Positions 9,381 to 18,353 are shown, counted from the first letter of the stretch. The stretch: DNA of 54,528 nucleotides from Alkalibacillus flavidus (GCF_040545925.1 NZ_JBEPMX010000015.1:1-54528); one strand, 5' to 3'. Made by a program: numbers and translations. The notes: generated by a model not told the origin, from the sequence alone.

Positions 9381-11276
9381 ATGGAAAACCTGAAACGAAT
9401 ACCTCTGTTTATGATCGCTGCCTTGTTAGTTGGAATTAAAACTTATATCGTTTATCGATTTTATTTCGACCTTTCGATTGAGACAGCTTTTCAAGAGATT
9501 ATTTTATTTATAAATGCTTTAGCCGTTAGTTTCTTGATATTTACGATTACTATTTGGCTCAAACCGAATAAGCAAAAGTGGTTTATCATTATCACAACAG
9601 TCGTTATATCGTTGTTACTATTTGCTAATTTAATGTATTATCGTAATTTCACTGATTTCGTAACGATTCCGACATTATTTCAATTTAATAATGCCGGTGA
9701 TTTAGGGACAAGTGTGACATCACTTGTGTACTTAACTGACATTTTCCTATTTACGGACTTGCTTCTAGTCGTTACGTTTATTAAAAAACAATTATTCCCG
9801 TTAACAGCTTTCTCTAAAGTGTTTAAAAAACGAATCGTTGCTGTGTCATTAACAGCGATTGCCCTTAATTTTACGTTAGCACAAATTGAAAGACCCATGT
9901 TATTTCAGCGTGGTTTTGACCGTGAGTATTTAGTGAAGAACGTAGGTTTACCAGTTTTTCATGCCTATGATGTCATCATGACAACGGCTACTCAATCGAA
10001 ACGAATATTCGCTGATGGCAAGGAAATTAATGAAATAGATGACTATGTCAGTGAAAATGTGCGGGAAAATGAAGAAGAGGAAAAGATCGATTTATCAGGC
10101 GTCGCTGAAGATAAAAATATTATTTATATCGCGATGGAGTCGATGCAAGAATTTATTATTGATAAAAAAGTGAACGGAAAAGAAGTCACCCCATTTTTGA
10201 ATGACTTTAAAGAAGATAGTTATTATTTTGACAATTATTATCACCAAACGGGGTTAGGTAAGACGTCTGACCATGAGTTTGTCCTGGATAACGGACTATA
10301 TCCTTTATCAAACAGTGCAGCCTTTTTTACGCATGCTCAAAATGAGTATAACTCTGTCCAAAAAATTATAGATGAACAACTCGATTATTCGTCTTATTCG
10401 TTTCATGCTAATAACGGAAGCTTTTGGAATCGAAATGTGATGTATGAGAACCTTGGGTATGACAAGTTTTATGAGTTAGAATCGTACGATGTTGAAGAGG
10501 AAGATGTGATTGGTTGGGGACTAAATGATAAAGATTTCTTCACTCAGTCAATGGATTATGTTAAAGATCTAGAAGAACCTTATTATGCGAAATTTATTAC
10601 ATTAACGAATCATTTTCCATTCGATATACCTAAGGAAGAGGCGACGATTGATAAGTATGATTCGGATTCAAAAACATTAAACCAGTATATGCAAACAGCG
10701 CGCTATACTGATGAAGCCATTGAACAATTTATTGGTCAACTGAAAGATGAAGGAATCTACGAGGATTCTGTTATTATTATTTCTGGTGACCATTACGGTA
10801 TAAGTTCATACCACAATGAATCAATGGCTCAATTTTTAGGGAAAGATGAAATTACACCATATGATGAAGTGAAACTGCAAAAAGTCCCTATGCTTATTCA
10901 TGTCCCTGGAAAAGAAGGCGAGACCATTTCGACTTTATCAGGGCAAATTGATTTTAAGCCAACCTTATTAAACATGCTAGGTGTTGAGAATAATGAGGAT
11001 ATCATGTTTGGTAATGGCTTGTTCGCAGAAGATCGAAAAGATTTTATCGCATTTAGAGATGGACGCGTCGTCGGAAAAGATTATATTTATGCAGCAGGAA
11101 ATTGCTACGACGATTCAAATGGCGAGATAGTCGATGAAGAAGCGTGTAGTGATATAAGAGAAAAAAGTGAGCAAGAATTAAATTATTCTGATGAGATTAT
11201 ATACGGAGATCTTTTCCGATTTTATGATTTTGAAGACGGCGAAATGATAGAGGAATTAAAAGAAGACGACGAATAA
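9381..11276 (+). CDS. yqgS: LTA synthase family glycerol-phosphate transferase / sulfatase-fold membrane enzyme
   Basis: Polymerises or primes glycerol phosphate from phosphatidylglycerol for lipoteichoic acid. The 631-residue protein has five N-terminal membrane helices (to about residue 190) and a large extracellular sulfatase-fold domain. Expected catalytic features are present: metal-binding Glu in IAMESMQ, catalytic Thr295 in GKTSD, and the Asp470-His471 pair in SGDHYG. The start at 9381 follows a GGAGGG site; an in-frame ATG at 9351 would place that site inside the gene. It is positioned like B. subtilis yqgS, one of several LtaS paralogues, so whether it is the main synthase is open. 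The C-terminus is highly acidic, as expected for an exposed domain in a halophile. Confidence 0.88.
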   Translation: MENLKRIPLFMIAALLVGIKTYIVYRFYFDLSIETAFQEIILFINALAVSFLIFTITIWLKPNKQKWFIIITTVVISLLLFANLMYYRNFTDFVTIPTLFQFNNAGDLGTSVTSLVYLTDIFLFTDLLLVVTFIKKQLFPLTAFSKVFKKRIVAVSLTAIALNFTLAQIERPMLFQRGFDREYLVKNVGLPVFHAYDVIMTTATQSKRIFADGKEINEIDDYVSENVRENEEEEKIDLSGVAEDKNIIYIAMESMQEFIIDKKVNGKEVTPFLNDFKEDSYYFDNYYHQTGLGKTSDHEFVLDNGLYPLSNSAAFFTHAQNEYNSVQKIIDEQLDYSSYSFHANNGSFWNRNVMYENLGYDKFYELESYDVEEEDVIGWGLNDKDFFTQSMDYVKDLEEPYYAKFITLTNHFPFDIPKEEATIDKYDSDSKTLNQYMQTARYTDEAIEQFIGQLKDEGIYEDSVIIISGDHYGISSYHNESMAQFLGKDEITPYDEVKLQKVPMLIHVPGKEGETISTLSGQIDFKPTLLNMLGVENNEDIMFGNGLFAEDRKDFIAFRDGRVVGKDYIYAAGNCYDDSNGEIVDEEACSDIREKSEQELNYSDEIIYGDLFRFYDFEDGEMIEELKEDDE

Positions 11277-11355
11277 GTCGGAGTTTAGCGATGCTTTAAT
11301 GCAACTCAAAAATGTTTCAAAAACAATTGTATTAGATAAATTATAGGTGGAGATG

Positions 11356-11402
11356 ACCCGAGCGATTTTTTTAATTTTTGAAATCGCTTGGGTTTTGTTT
11401 TA
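11356..11402 (+). terminator. Intrinsic terminator after the LTA-synthase gene
   Basis: A 13-bp stem (11356-11368 with 11381-11393, one G-U pair) is followed by a T-rich run. It lies 80 nt beyond the stop codon. Confidence 0.8.
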
Positions 11403-11483
11403 TATATTGTGTCGAGTTATGACATAAAGTTTAGTGACCAGTTTTTTAGGATAAGTTAAAAGTATTAGATATGAAGGAGGTTC

Positions 11484-12188
11484 ATGATGACGCAATCGCT
11501 GTTTGAATTTCAACAAGTTAGTCGACTCGTTTTATCTGATGTTTCATTTTCAATTGAGCCTCGTGATCGTTTGATCATTTTTGGCCCTTCTGGTTCAGGG
11601 AAATCGACATTATTACACCTCTTCAACCGCATGGATGATCCTGAAACAGGCCATGTATTACTACAAGGTAAACCGATTGAAGATTACACGATTACATTAT
11701 TACGTAAACGCGTAGGCCTTGTCATGCAACAGCCGTATTTATTTGATGGGACGGTGGAAGACAATCTGCGGTTTGGTCCAGATTTATTCGAAGAATGGCA
11801 ATCTGATGAAGGGAAAAGGTTATTAGAGTTAGTTAATTTGCCTAAAGAATTTTTGACGAAACAAGTTGATGAATTATCAGGTGGAGAAAAACAGCGGGTT
11901 TCATTAGCTCGCACATTAGCTAATCAACCAGATGTACTACTGTTAGATGAGCCGACGAGTGCTTTAGATGAACGAAATATTGAAGCTGTAGAACAAGATT
12001 TGATTCATTTGATTGATCAACACCGTCTTACAGTCGTCATGGTCACACATAGTATTGAACAAGCTAGACGAATAGGGACAAAAGGTCTGTTTTTGGAAGA
12101 CGGTCAGATTGCCGAAATCGGAAACATTGAGCAATTGTTAGACGATCCACAAAGTTCATCATTACAAACGTTTTTAGACAAGTCGTAG
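11484..12188 (+). CDS. fetA: ABC transporter ATPase, FetA (YbbL/YjkB) type
   Basis: ATP-hydrolysing subunit of a two-gene ABC system. The 234-residue protein has Walker A GPSGSGKST (34-42), the Q-loop in GLVMQQPYLFDGTVEDNL, the LSGGEKQRVSLARTL signature and Walker B LLLDEPTSALD. Its partner is the adjacent UPF0014/FetB membrane protein, 13 nt downstream, so this is most probably an iron-exporting FetAB pair rather than a phosphate importer; the substrate is inferred from the family. AAGGAGG lies a few bases before the tandem ATGATG start. Confidence 0.85.
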   Translation: MMTQSLFEFQQVSRLVLSDVSFSIEPRDRLIIFGPSGSGKSTLLHLFNRMDDPETGHVLLQGKPIEDYTITLLRKRVGLVMQQPYLFDGTVEDNLRFGPDLFEEWQSDEGKRLLELVNLPKEFLTKQVDELSGGEKQRVSLARTLANQPDVLLLDEPTSALDERNIEAVEQDLIHLIDQHRLTVVMVTHSIEQARRIGTKGLFLEDGQIAEIGNIEQLLDDPQSSSLQTFLDKS

Positions 12189-12201
12189 AAAGGAGAAGCC
12201 T

Positions 12202-12993
12202 ATGGACCGTGATATTCCAACTTATTCCTTGTTATTGCTCATTGCATTTGTATTAATACCGTTATCGATATCATATTTTTATTCGTTAGGGCTCAAGAAA
12301 GACATTATTTGGTCCACAATACGTGGGACAGCACAATTATTTTTAATTGGACTTGTGTTAACATACTTGTTTGATTTACCACCGTTTATCGGTATACCAA
12401 TTATGTTGTCTGTTATGATCACAGTTGCAACATTTCATGCACGTAAAAAAGGTAAAGAATTGCCGTATGTGACGTTGGCGTTATTTGCTGGTTTAGTAAC
12501 GATTGAATTAGTCGTGTTATCAATGTGGTTAGGATTTGGCATGATATCTTTCACAGCTGAAGAAGTCATTCCGATGAGTGGGATGGTTATTGGTAATAGC
12601 ATGGTGGCTATGGGGCTAGCGTTAGAACGACTCAAAAATGAATTCGAACAAAACCGTGGTCAACTATTGGCTGCATTATCACTAGGTGCCACGCCGAAAC
12701 AAGCAGCTCATTTATCGATTAAAACAACGCTAAACGCTGCCTTAATGCCGAATATCGATCAATTAAAGACAATTGGACTCGTCCAATTGCCGGGAATGAT
12801 GACAGGGTTAATTTTAGGTGGTGTCAGCCCTCTTGTAGCGATTAAATATCAGTTAGTCATTTCAATTAGTATTTTCTCATCCGTTTCGATTAGTGCGATT
12901 TTTATATCAATGATGATGTATCGTTTCTTTTTTAATGAACACATGCAATTGTTAAAGTTAGAAGATATTAAAAAATCGGCTAACGGGTCATAA
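12202..12993 (+). CDS. fetB: Membrane permease, FetB/UPF0014 family
   Basis: A 263-residue integral membrane protein with about seven hydrophobic segments, the permease partner of the upstream ATPase. Family motifs include IRGTAQLFLIGLVLTYLF, MSGMVIGNSMVAMGLALERL and LVQLPGMMTGLILGGVSPL. In E. coli FetAB exports iron and protects against peroxide stress; that role is transferred by family. An AAAGGAG site precedes the ATG. The stop codon is embedded in the loop of the terminator shared with the convergent small gene. Confidence 0.86.
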   Translation: MDRDIPTYSLLLLIAFVLIPLSISYFYSLGLKKDIIWSTIRGTAQLFLIGLVLTYLFDLPPFIGIPIMLSVMITVATFHARKKGKELPYVTLALFAGLVTIELVVLSMWLGFGMISFTAEEVIPMSGMVIGNSMVAMGLALERLKNEFEQNRGQLLAALSLGATPKQAAHLSIKTTLNAALMPNIDQLKTIGLVQLPGMMTGLILGGVSPLVAIKYQLVISISIFSSVSISAIFISMMMYRFFFNEHMQLLKLEDIKKSANGS

Positions 12994-13019
12994 ATGGACC
13001 GCTGTTAGCCGATTGTTTT
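12974..13019. terminator. Bidirectional terminator between fetB and the YqgW-like gene
   Basis: An 11-bp stem (12974-12984 with 13004-13014) that may extend further inwards. It is A-rich on the left and T-rich on the right, so it can work in both directions. Confidence 0.75.
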
Positions 13020-13200
13020 ATGCTAAAAATAATTGACTGAAAATAGTCATAACTGAATACCAGCCAAATAATGCTAACGATGCACCTGCGAATAGAACCG
13101 CAAAAAAGTTGCGTCGTTTTAATTCACGTACGAGTGCAAAAGCGCTTAAGACTGCTACTACTAACATCATGATGCCAAATACAAATTCTCCGACTTCCAT
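13018..13200 (-). CDS. yqgW: Small membrane protein, YqgW-like (DUF2759)
   Basis: A 60-residue protein with two hydrophobic helices (VFGIMMLVVAVLSAFAL and FFAVLFAGASLALFGW) joined by a basic loop, RELKRRN. The size, pattern and position next to yqgX fit the YqgW/DUF2759 family. No function is known. An AAGGAGGA site lies just before the ATG at 13200, so longer in-frame upstream starts are rejected. Confidence 0.72.
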   Translation of the reverse strand: MEVGEFVFGIMMLVVAVLSAFALVRELKRRNFFAVLFAGASLALFGWYSVMTIFSQLFLA

Positions 13201-13352
13201 ATTTGATCCTCCTTGAATGAAAAACAATCAATTTGTTATGATTACAATAATTCTGTGTATGCTCCGTAAAGACCTCATGTATATTTTATATAAAATCACG
13301 CACCATGTCGAGTGATTTCCCTAAAAATTACGCAAAAAAGGTGGAACGTTTT

Positions 13353-13976
13353 GTGAACATTAAAGCTCTTTCTTTAGGATTACTAGGAACAAACTGTTAT
13401 ATTCTCGATTTAGATGACCAAGCATTGATTGTGGATCCGGGTGGTGATAGTCATTTCATTATCGATTATCTTGAAACACAGTCATTAACCCCGATTGCGA
13501 TCCTTTTAACTCATGCTCACTTTGATCATATTGGAGCTGTGGACGATATTTGCCAGTATTTTAACGTCCCTGTTTATATTCATGAACAAGAGGGGGATTG
13601 GCTGATCGATCCGTCTTTAAATGGGTCAGAATGGTTCCAACTAGGACAAATTGCTGCATCTAAGCCAGCTGATCATTATTTCGTTGAAGGTAGTCAGCAG
13701 ATTGGTCCGTTTCGATTTGAAGTAATGCATACACCAGGTCATTCACCTGGAAGTGTGTCATTTTGGTTTGAGGATGACAGAACGATCATAGCAGGTGATA
13801 CATTATTTCAACTCGGCATTGGTAGAACGGATTTACCATTTGGTGATCATGAAACGTTGATCAACGTCATCAAGTCTAAGTTATTCACCTTACCTGATGA
13901 GACAGTTGTTTATCCGGGTCACGGCCCTAAAACAACTATTGGCGTCGAAAAAGTCAACAATCCCTTTTTGACTTAA
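13353..13976 (+). CDS. yqgX: Metallo-beta-lactamase fold hydrolase (glyoxalase II-like, YqgX)
   Basis: A 207-residue hydrolase with a dinuclear metal site. The THAHFDHIG motif supplies three His and one Asp, and further ligands lie in HTPGHSPGS, AGDTLF and PGHGPKT. It resembles hydroxyacylglutathione hydrolase-type proteins; in Bacillaceae it may act in bacillithiol or methylglyoxal metabolism, which is inference. The GTG start at 13353 is chosen because AAAAAGGTGG precedes it. It is followed by a terminator that also serves the convergent DUF2626 gene. Confidence 0.88.
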   Translation: MNIKALSLGLLGTNCYILDLDDQALIVDPGGDSHFIIDYLETQSLTPIAILLTHAHFDHIGAVDDICQYFNVPVYIHEQEGDWLIDPSLNGSEWFQLGQIAASKPADHYFVEGSQQIGPFRFEVMHTPGHSPGSVSFWFEDDRTIIAGDTLFQLGIGRTDLPFGDHETLINVIKSKLFTLPDETVVYPGHGPKTTIGVEKVNNPFLT

Positions 13977-13983
13977 AAATAAA

Positions 13984-14022
13984 AAAGGTTCAACCCCGCG
14001 ATGGAGTTGAGCCTTTTTTAGT
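13984..14022. terminator. Bidirectional terminator between yqgX and yqgY
   Basis: An 8-bp stem (13987-13994 with 14006-14013, one G-U pair) is flanked by A6 and T7, placed between convergent genes. Confidence 0.8.
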
Positions 14023-14260
14023 GACCGAAACCAGGTTCTAATAGGAAGGTTGCATAGTACGTAAAACCTACCATGAATACTGTTAAATAACCACCAAAAA
14101 TATACATATAAAGGCGTTCAGATAGGTTTAAGAAACCGACCCCTAGAAAGAAGATCGTTTGTGCTAAAAATAACATAGCCATATTAGTAAATTCACCTGT
14201 GTAGAATAACGCGGCGAAAATACCTGTCCAAAATGCTAAAACACGAAACATACGATCCAT
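14018..14260 (-). CDS. yqgY: DUF2626 membrane protein (YqgY-like)
   Basis: An 80-residue protein beginning MDRMFRVLAFWTGIFAALFY with three predicted membrane helices; pattern and position match YqgY. Function is unknown. The start at 14260 is fixed by AAAGGAGGAAGAG immediately upstream; an in-frame extension to 14317 has no such support. Confidence 0.8.
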   Translation of the reverse strand: MDRMFRVLAFWTGIFAALFYTGEFTNMAMLFLAQTIFFLGVGFLNLSERLYMYIFGGYLTVFMVGFTYYATFLLEPGFGH

Positions 14261-14346
14261 GTCTCTTCCTCCTTTGTACAGGAACTTGTCAGACATATTA
14301 TATCCGATGTTCGCCATAATGTAAATGTTATTTTATTAAAAATAGA

Positions 14347-14418
14347 CTGGGCCAGCTGGATTCGAACCAGCGCATGACGGTACCAAAAACCGTTGCCTTA
14401 CCGCTTGGCTATGGCCCA
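14347..14418 (-). tRNA. tRNA-Gln (anticodon TTG)
   Basis: A 72-nt cloverleaf read on the minus strand. The acceptor stem TGGGCCA/TGGCCCA (14412-14418 with 14348-14354) is perfect. The T-arm has GGTTCGAATCC, and the anticodon stem ACGGT/ACCGT encloses loop TTTTGGT, giving anticodon TTG for Gln. CCA is not encoded. It stands alone between yqgY and comGG. Confidence 0.95.
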
Positions 14419-14432
14419 ATAACCATTCTTTA

Positions 14433-14834
14433 TTATGACGAATCGTTATCTACATTATACACGATTTTAGTCATATGTTCATAATTAATTTCATTTTCAA
14501 TCGTGACAATCATGTGAAGATCAATCAATGTGTCGTTAATGGCGACGTATTCGACTTCGACTTGACCTGTCTCGTAATTATAAGTTATTGATTGTGAATC
14601 AGTCCTAATAGTTGGCATATTATGCTTGAATTCATATAAGGTAGTCTGGATTAAATTTTGGATGGTTAATTGTTTTTGGCTCCAATCTAATTGTTCCGCT
14701 TGATAATGGACGTGAAGAAACCCAGCTGTTAAAACAGTTGAAATGATGACTAAATAAAGAAAAAAGTAGGGGAAGATAACCCCGTGATCATTCTTGATTG
14801 AAGGTAATAAGATCGTGTGTAAAAACTTGCTCAA
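14433..14834 (-). CDS. comGG: Competence pseudopilus protein ComGG
   Basis: The last gene of the comG operon; a minor pseudopilin for DNA-uptake pilus assembly. The product is 133 residues with one hydrophobic helix (YFFLYLVIISTVLTAGFL) near the N-terminus and no prepilin cleavage motif, as usual for ComGG. The start is read as TTG at 14834 because GAGGTGAAA lies just upstream; an ATG at 14909 would extend it through the comGF frame. It overlaps comGF by 47 nt. Confidence 0.75.
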   Translation of the reverse strand: MSKFLHTILLPSIKNDHGVIFPYFFLYLVIISTVLTAGFLHVHYQAEQLDWSQKQLTIQNLIQTTLYEFKHNMPTIRTDSQSITYNYETGQVEVEYVAINDTLIDLHMIVTIENEINYEHMTKIVYNVDNDSS

Positions 14835-15258
14835 CGGTTTCACCTCGCCTTCGGAAAGAAATTTTGAAGGCGTGATCATCGACACGGTTGATTTGAAAAT
14901 TCGATACATTAAACATCATGATGGAGTGACCATCATCGTTGGTCCTACGTCTAATTAAGTCTTGATACCGTTCAAAAGTAATCACACGACCATCAAAACG
15001 GGTGAAATGAATGGCTTCGGGTTCAATGTGAACGGATTGACTACGATTAAGTTCGAATGAGACAAAAAAATCAAATTGACGGTACTCTAATTGATTAGGG
15101 TTGTAGATAGAAGTTAAAGATGCAGCTGATTGAAGAATAGGGCTTGTCAGTGGTAATACCACAATTATAATCGTCAATGCGATTAAGGCGTGTATTAACG
15201 TGTAGCCGTTAGTGTTCGTTAACTGATTTCGTATAGTGACAATAGCGATCGGTTTCAT
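14788..15258 (-). CDS. comGF: Competence minor pseudopilin ComGF
   Basis: A 156-residue type IV pilin-like protein. The prepilin-like segment NGYTLIHALIALTIIIVVLPL follows a short N-terminal leader. Position +5, usually Glu in major pilins, is His here, as can occur in minor subunits. The C-terminal part has the FELNRSQSVHIEP/ISFRRRG pattern of ComGF. It overlaps comGE by 50 nt and comGG by 47 nt, suggesting translational coupling. Confidence 0.8.
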   Translation of the reverse strand: MKPIAIVTIRNQLTNTNGYTLIHALIALTIIIVVLPLTSPILQSAASLTSIYNPNQLEYRQFDFFVSFELNRSQSVHIEPEAIHFTRFDGRVITFERYQDLIRRRTNDDGHSIMMFNVSNFQINRVDDHAFKISFRRRGETVEQVFTHDLITFNQE

Positions 15259-15553
15259 TATTAAACGTCATCCATTCAATACAGATTAATGTTTGGTGGT
15301 CTTTTGGAGAAAGATTGATCGTATAGTGGTGGTCGTTGTATGTCGTGTCAATGAGTTTATCTTCAGTTATCGGTAATCGTTCTTCTAATTGTGATTGCAT
15401 TAACAAATAAGCGTCGTGCTGTTTTTCAATATCTGATTGCCTTGCATGTAATTGAATCAAAAACGGTAATAGGATGGTGGTTATAACCATTAGGCATGAT
15501 AACGCGAGTAAGGCATCAGTTAATATAAATCCGTTATTATTTTTCAGTAACAT
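15209..15553 (-). CDS. comGE: Competence minor pseudopilin ComGE
   Basis: A 114-residue pilin-like protein with the N-terminal segment NNGFILTDALLALSCLMVITT, where +5 is Asp instead of Glu, followed by a short soluble domain. The start at 15553 follows AAAGGGGCGAT; an upstream ATG at 15571 overlaps that site. It lies between comGD and comGF with overlaps on both sides. Confidence 0.8.
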   Translation of the reverse strand: MLLKNNNGFILTDALLALSCLMVITTILLPFLIQLHARQSDIEKQHDAYLLMQSQLEERLPITEDKLIDTTYNDHHYTINLSPKDHQTLICIEWMTFNNETDRYCHYTKSVNEH

Positions 15554-15989
15554 AATATCGCCCCTTTCCAAAAGGAAATGTGACGTTATATTGTTGACTA
15601 TTGATTGTGATATGAAAACTGCCAGGATTAATAATCGAGCCAGTTGGTTTAAAGTGCAGTCGGTGATTAATCGGAGATGTATGAAAAGTCACGTCTTCGT
15701 TAAATGTACGGTTGATGATAGGTGGTTCAAATGGATTGTCGTAAACGATGTATCGATGGTCATCGGGGTAAAATAATAAGGTAGGATCTGTTTGGTTTAG
15801 GATAGAATATTGTTGTAAATAAAATATATCTTGCTCAAATGTTTCAAAAACATAGTCAGTTAAATTTTGTTGTTGAACCGATGACACAGCACTCATACTC
15901 ATCGTTGATAAAACGATGATGATGCTTAATATGACTAGGGATTCAATTAATGTAAACCCTTTGTCATTAAATAAGTGACTACGGCGCAA
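15537..15989 (-). CDS. comGD: Competence pseudopilin ComGD
   Basis: A pilin-like protein of about 150 residues with a good prepilin peptidase site, FNDKGFTLIESLVILSI, where +5 Glu is conserved. The start is ambiguous: GAAGGTGA fits a TTG at 15989, while an ATG at 15998 lies too close to it. It overlaps the comGC end by about 11 nt. Processing would be by a ComC-type peptidase not seen in this window. Confidence 0.8.
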   Translation of the reverse strand: MRRSHLFNDKGFTLIESLVILSIIIVLSTMSMSAVSSVQQQNLTDYVFETFEQDIFYLQQYSILNQTDPTLLFYPDDHRYIVYDNPFEPPIINRTFNEDVTFHTSPINHRLHFKPTGSIINPGSFHITINSQQYNVTFPFGKGRYYVTEK

Positions 15990-16281
15990 GACTAACATCA
16001 CCTTCAGCACTAATCGTTAATGTTTCATTGTTAGAACAAGTTGTTTGATCAATATAACCTTCTGTTTCTAACGTTTCAATTGTGTCGGGGTACTGACCTT
16101 GATCGAGTTTGTACAATTGTGCTTGAGATTGGACCAGTTCGATAAAGGCATCGCACCCTTTATCATCAACTAATTGATTGTGCTTAACGACGTTTGGAAT
16201 CGTTAATAACAATAAAACTGAAATAATGAGCATCACAATTAACATTTCAATTAAGGTAAAGCCTTTTTCATTTCGTAACAC
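15979..16281 (-). CDS. comGC: Major competence pseudopilin ComGC
   Basis: The main subunit of the transformation pseudopilus, 100 residues. It begins with RNEKGFTLIEMLIVMLII, a textbook prepilin cleavage site with +5 Glu, and has two cysteines (GCDAF and QTTCS) that can form the known intramolecular disulfide. The GTG start at 16281 is placed after GAGGTGAT. Positioned directly after comGB. Confidence 0.9.
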   Translation of the reverse strand: MLRNEKGFTLIEMLIVMLIISVLLLLTIPNVVKHNQLVDDKGCDAFIELVQSQAQLYKLDQGQYPDTIETLETEGYIDQTTCSNNETLTISAEGDVSLAP

Positions 16282-16292
16282 ATATATCACCT

Positions 16293-17336
16293 CTATAAAT
16301 GATTGATCAGTTGGAACATAGGAAATAATGTTAAAACATAGACAATGACGATCATAATCGCTAATAAGCTATATAAAATAGGCTGTAATGTCATAATAAG
16401 TTTGCGTGTTCGTTCTTCTAATGAGGACAAGGCTATCGAAGCATACGCTTTCAAATCGTTATTTAATGACCCTTGTTGTAAACTGTGGTGTATGAGACGT
16501 TTGAAATCAGGTTCTATTAAAGGAATGTCTTGTGCTGATTGTGGCAACGTTTGACCTTGTTTTAATTGTTGAAGCATTAATTTAGCGTAATGACTAATAA
16601 TACGTAAATCAGTTTGTTCACTCATGATTAATAAGCTCGATTTAACCGTTTTTCCGTTGTGTAAAATGGCTCCTAAGTGAAAGGCGAATTGAGCTGTTGT
16701 AGAGAGTTGAACAATACGTCTTATGAAAGGTGCTCGCTCGAGAACAGTTAGTTGTTGGTCGATTGGCAGTCGTCGGTATATGAGGATGCTAATGATCATC
16801 ACGACAAAGAGAAGAGGAATACCTGCTACTATAATGGTTTGAAATATCGAAACAAAAAGGTTAAACCACACGTAGGACGACCCTTCACTAAAACTGTTAA
16901 GCGTCTCGTTATAAATGGGAAGCAAAAACAAACTCATACAAAAGAAGATAACGAGTGAAAAGGTTAGTAAAATGAGAGGGTATTTTGTAATGTCTTTTGC
17001 TTTCTTTTGAAAATCAAGTCGTAATTTAAGCATGTTATGACATTGAATAAGCTGTTCGGTCATGTGACCAGATTCCGATGAAAAGTATAAAAAAGCATTA
17101 ATCATAGGATGAAAGTTCATATCCCGAAATGATTGGTCAATAGATTGCCCTTGTTGGAGTCGGTTCACTAGGTCCTCGGCTAAATCGCTAAACTTCGGAT
17201 CATATAACATGAATTCTAATGATCGACGTAGTGTGAAATGGTGATTTAACAGTTTAGTTAATCGGTTAAGAAAATCGACTTGATCCTTGAGTGATATCGA
17301 TGACTGTTGGGGATGAAGACGATTGAATAAGTTCAT
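16293..17336 (-). CDS. comGB: Competence pilus inner-membrane platform protein ComGB
   Basis: A PilC/GspF-family membrane platform for pseudopilus assembly, 347 residues. It shows two repeated T2SSF domains with a membrane helix after the first and a C-terminal hydrophobic end (ILYSLLAIMIVIVYVLTLFP). The start at 17336 follows AAGGGGCG; longer in-frame versions run deep into comGA. It overlaps the end of comGA by 71 nt. Confidence 0.87.
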   Translation of the reverse strand: MNLFNRLHPQQSSISLKDQVDFLNRLTKLLNHHFTLRRSLEFMLYDPKFSDLAEDLVNRLQQGQSIDQSFRDMNFHPMINAFLYFSSESGHMTEQLIQCHNMLKLRLDFQKKAKDITKYPLILLTFSLVIFFCMSLFLLPIYNETLNSFSEGSSYVWFNLFVSIFQTIIVAGIPLLFVVMIISILIYRRLPIDQQLTVLERAPFIRRIVQLSTTAQFAFHLGAILHNGKTVKSSLLIMSEQTDLRIISHYAKLMLQQLKQGQTLPQSAQDIPLIEPDFKRLIHHSLQQGSLNNDLKAYASIALSSLEERTRKLIMTLQPILYSLLAIMIVIVYVLTLFPMFQLINHL

Positions 17337-18318
17337 GCTTGACGCCCCTTCCTTGGATAACCTCAAACGATTGAAACCCGTTGATTTCTTTGTCTTGGTA
17401 GCCATTAATCGCCTGCTGTAGCTGGTTGCCTTCTAAAATTTCAGCGATAGCCGCTCTCGGTTGGCCGAATAATTGCTGCCCTTTATGAGATAGTGTGACG
17501 AGTTTTTGGGAGGCAATGCCGATTAATGTTTGTTTTAAATCTGTCTTAGAAATTCCCATATCTAATAATCGATCAATCGTGCCTGTAGCGTTTTTGGCGT
17601 GTACGGTTGTAAGGACTAAATGTCCTGTCAAAGCGGCACGAAATGCAAATGATGCAGTCGCTTGATCACGTATTTCACCGACTGTAATGACATCGGGATC
17701 ATGTCGTAACGCGGCTTTTAATCCGACATCATAATCGAATCCGGCTTTTTCATTAACTTGAACTTGCAAAATTTGATCAACTTGTTTTTCGATCGGGTCT
17801 TCGAGCGAAATGGCTTGGTAACCGTACTGTTTAATCGCTTCTTGCATTAATGTGAACATCGTAGACGATTTACCACTACCTGTGGGTCCTGTGAACAAAA
17901 TGATACCAGCTGGTTGTTTAATCCAATTCAGTAGTGTGTCTCGTTGTTCTGGAAATAAAAATAATTGATCTAATGACGGTGTATGGTAATTAGGTAATAG
18001 TCTAATCGCGAGGCTCTCTGTCTCATCTAAAGGTAATGTTGAAAGTCGAAGAAAATAAGCTTGTTGATTGACATGGTAGGATAATGTCCCATCTTGAGGT
18101 AGTCGATGTTCAGCTATATCCATTCCAGAAGAAAATTTGTAGTAACTGACTAATGTTTGATATTCTTTAGACGAGATTCGCTTATAAAACCAGCGATAGC
18201 CGTTAATTCGAAAATAAATGGGGACGTCCAATTCCTCTGGTGAGAAATGAATGTCTGTGGCGTGATGCTCAACAGCATGCTTTAAAATCGTTTCAGATAA
18301 TTGATCAGGATAATCCAT
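17266..18318 (-). CDS. comGA: Competence traffic ATPase ComGA
   Basis: A GspE/PilB-family ATPase that powers pseudopilus assembly, 350 residues. Visible motifs are Walker A GPTGSGKSS, an Asp box, Walker B-like VGEIRD and the HAKNATGTIDRL His box. AAGGAGG before the ATG supports the start. It is the first gene of the seven-gene comG operon. Only 35 nt separate it from the divergent aroK, so its promoter must overlap that gap or lie within aroK; no clear ComK box (AAAA-N5-TTTT) was found there. Confidence 0.92.
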   Translation of the reverse strand: MDYPDQLSETILKHAVEHHATDIHFSPEELDVPIYFRINGYRWFYKRISSKEYQTLVSYYKFSSGMDIAEHRLPQDGTLSYHVNQQAYFLRLSTLPLDETESLAIRLLPNYHTPSLDQLFLFPEQRDTLLNWIKQPAGIILFTGPTGSGKSSTMFTLMQEAIKQYGYQAISLEDPIEKQVDQILQVQVNEKAGFDYDVGLKAALRHDPDVITVGEIRDQATASFAFRAALTGHLVLTTVHAKNATGTIDRLLDMGISKTDLKQTLIGIASQKLVTLSHKGQQLFGQPRAAIAEILEGNQLQQAINGYQDKEINGFQSFEVIQGRGVKHELIQSSSSPTVIDITQGSSRFS

Positions 18319-18353
18319 GACGATCCTCCTTTATAAGATATAGGTGGTTAATA

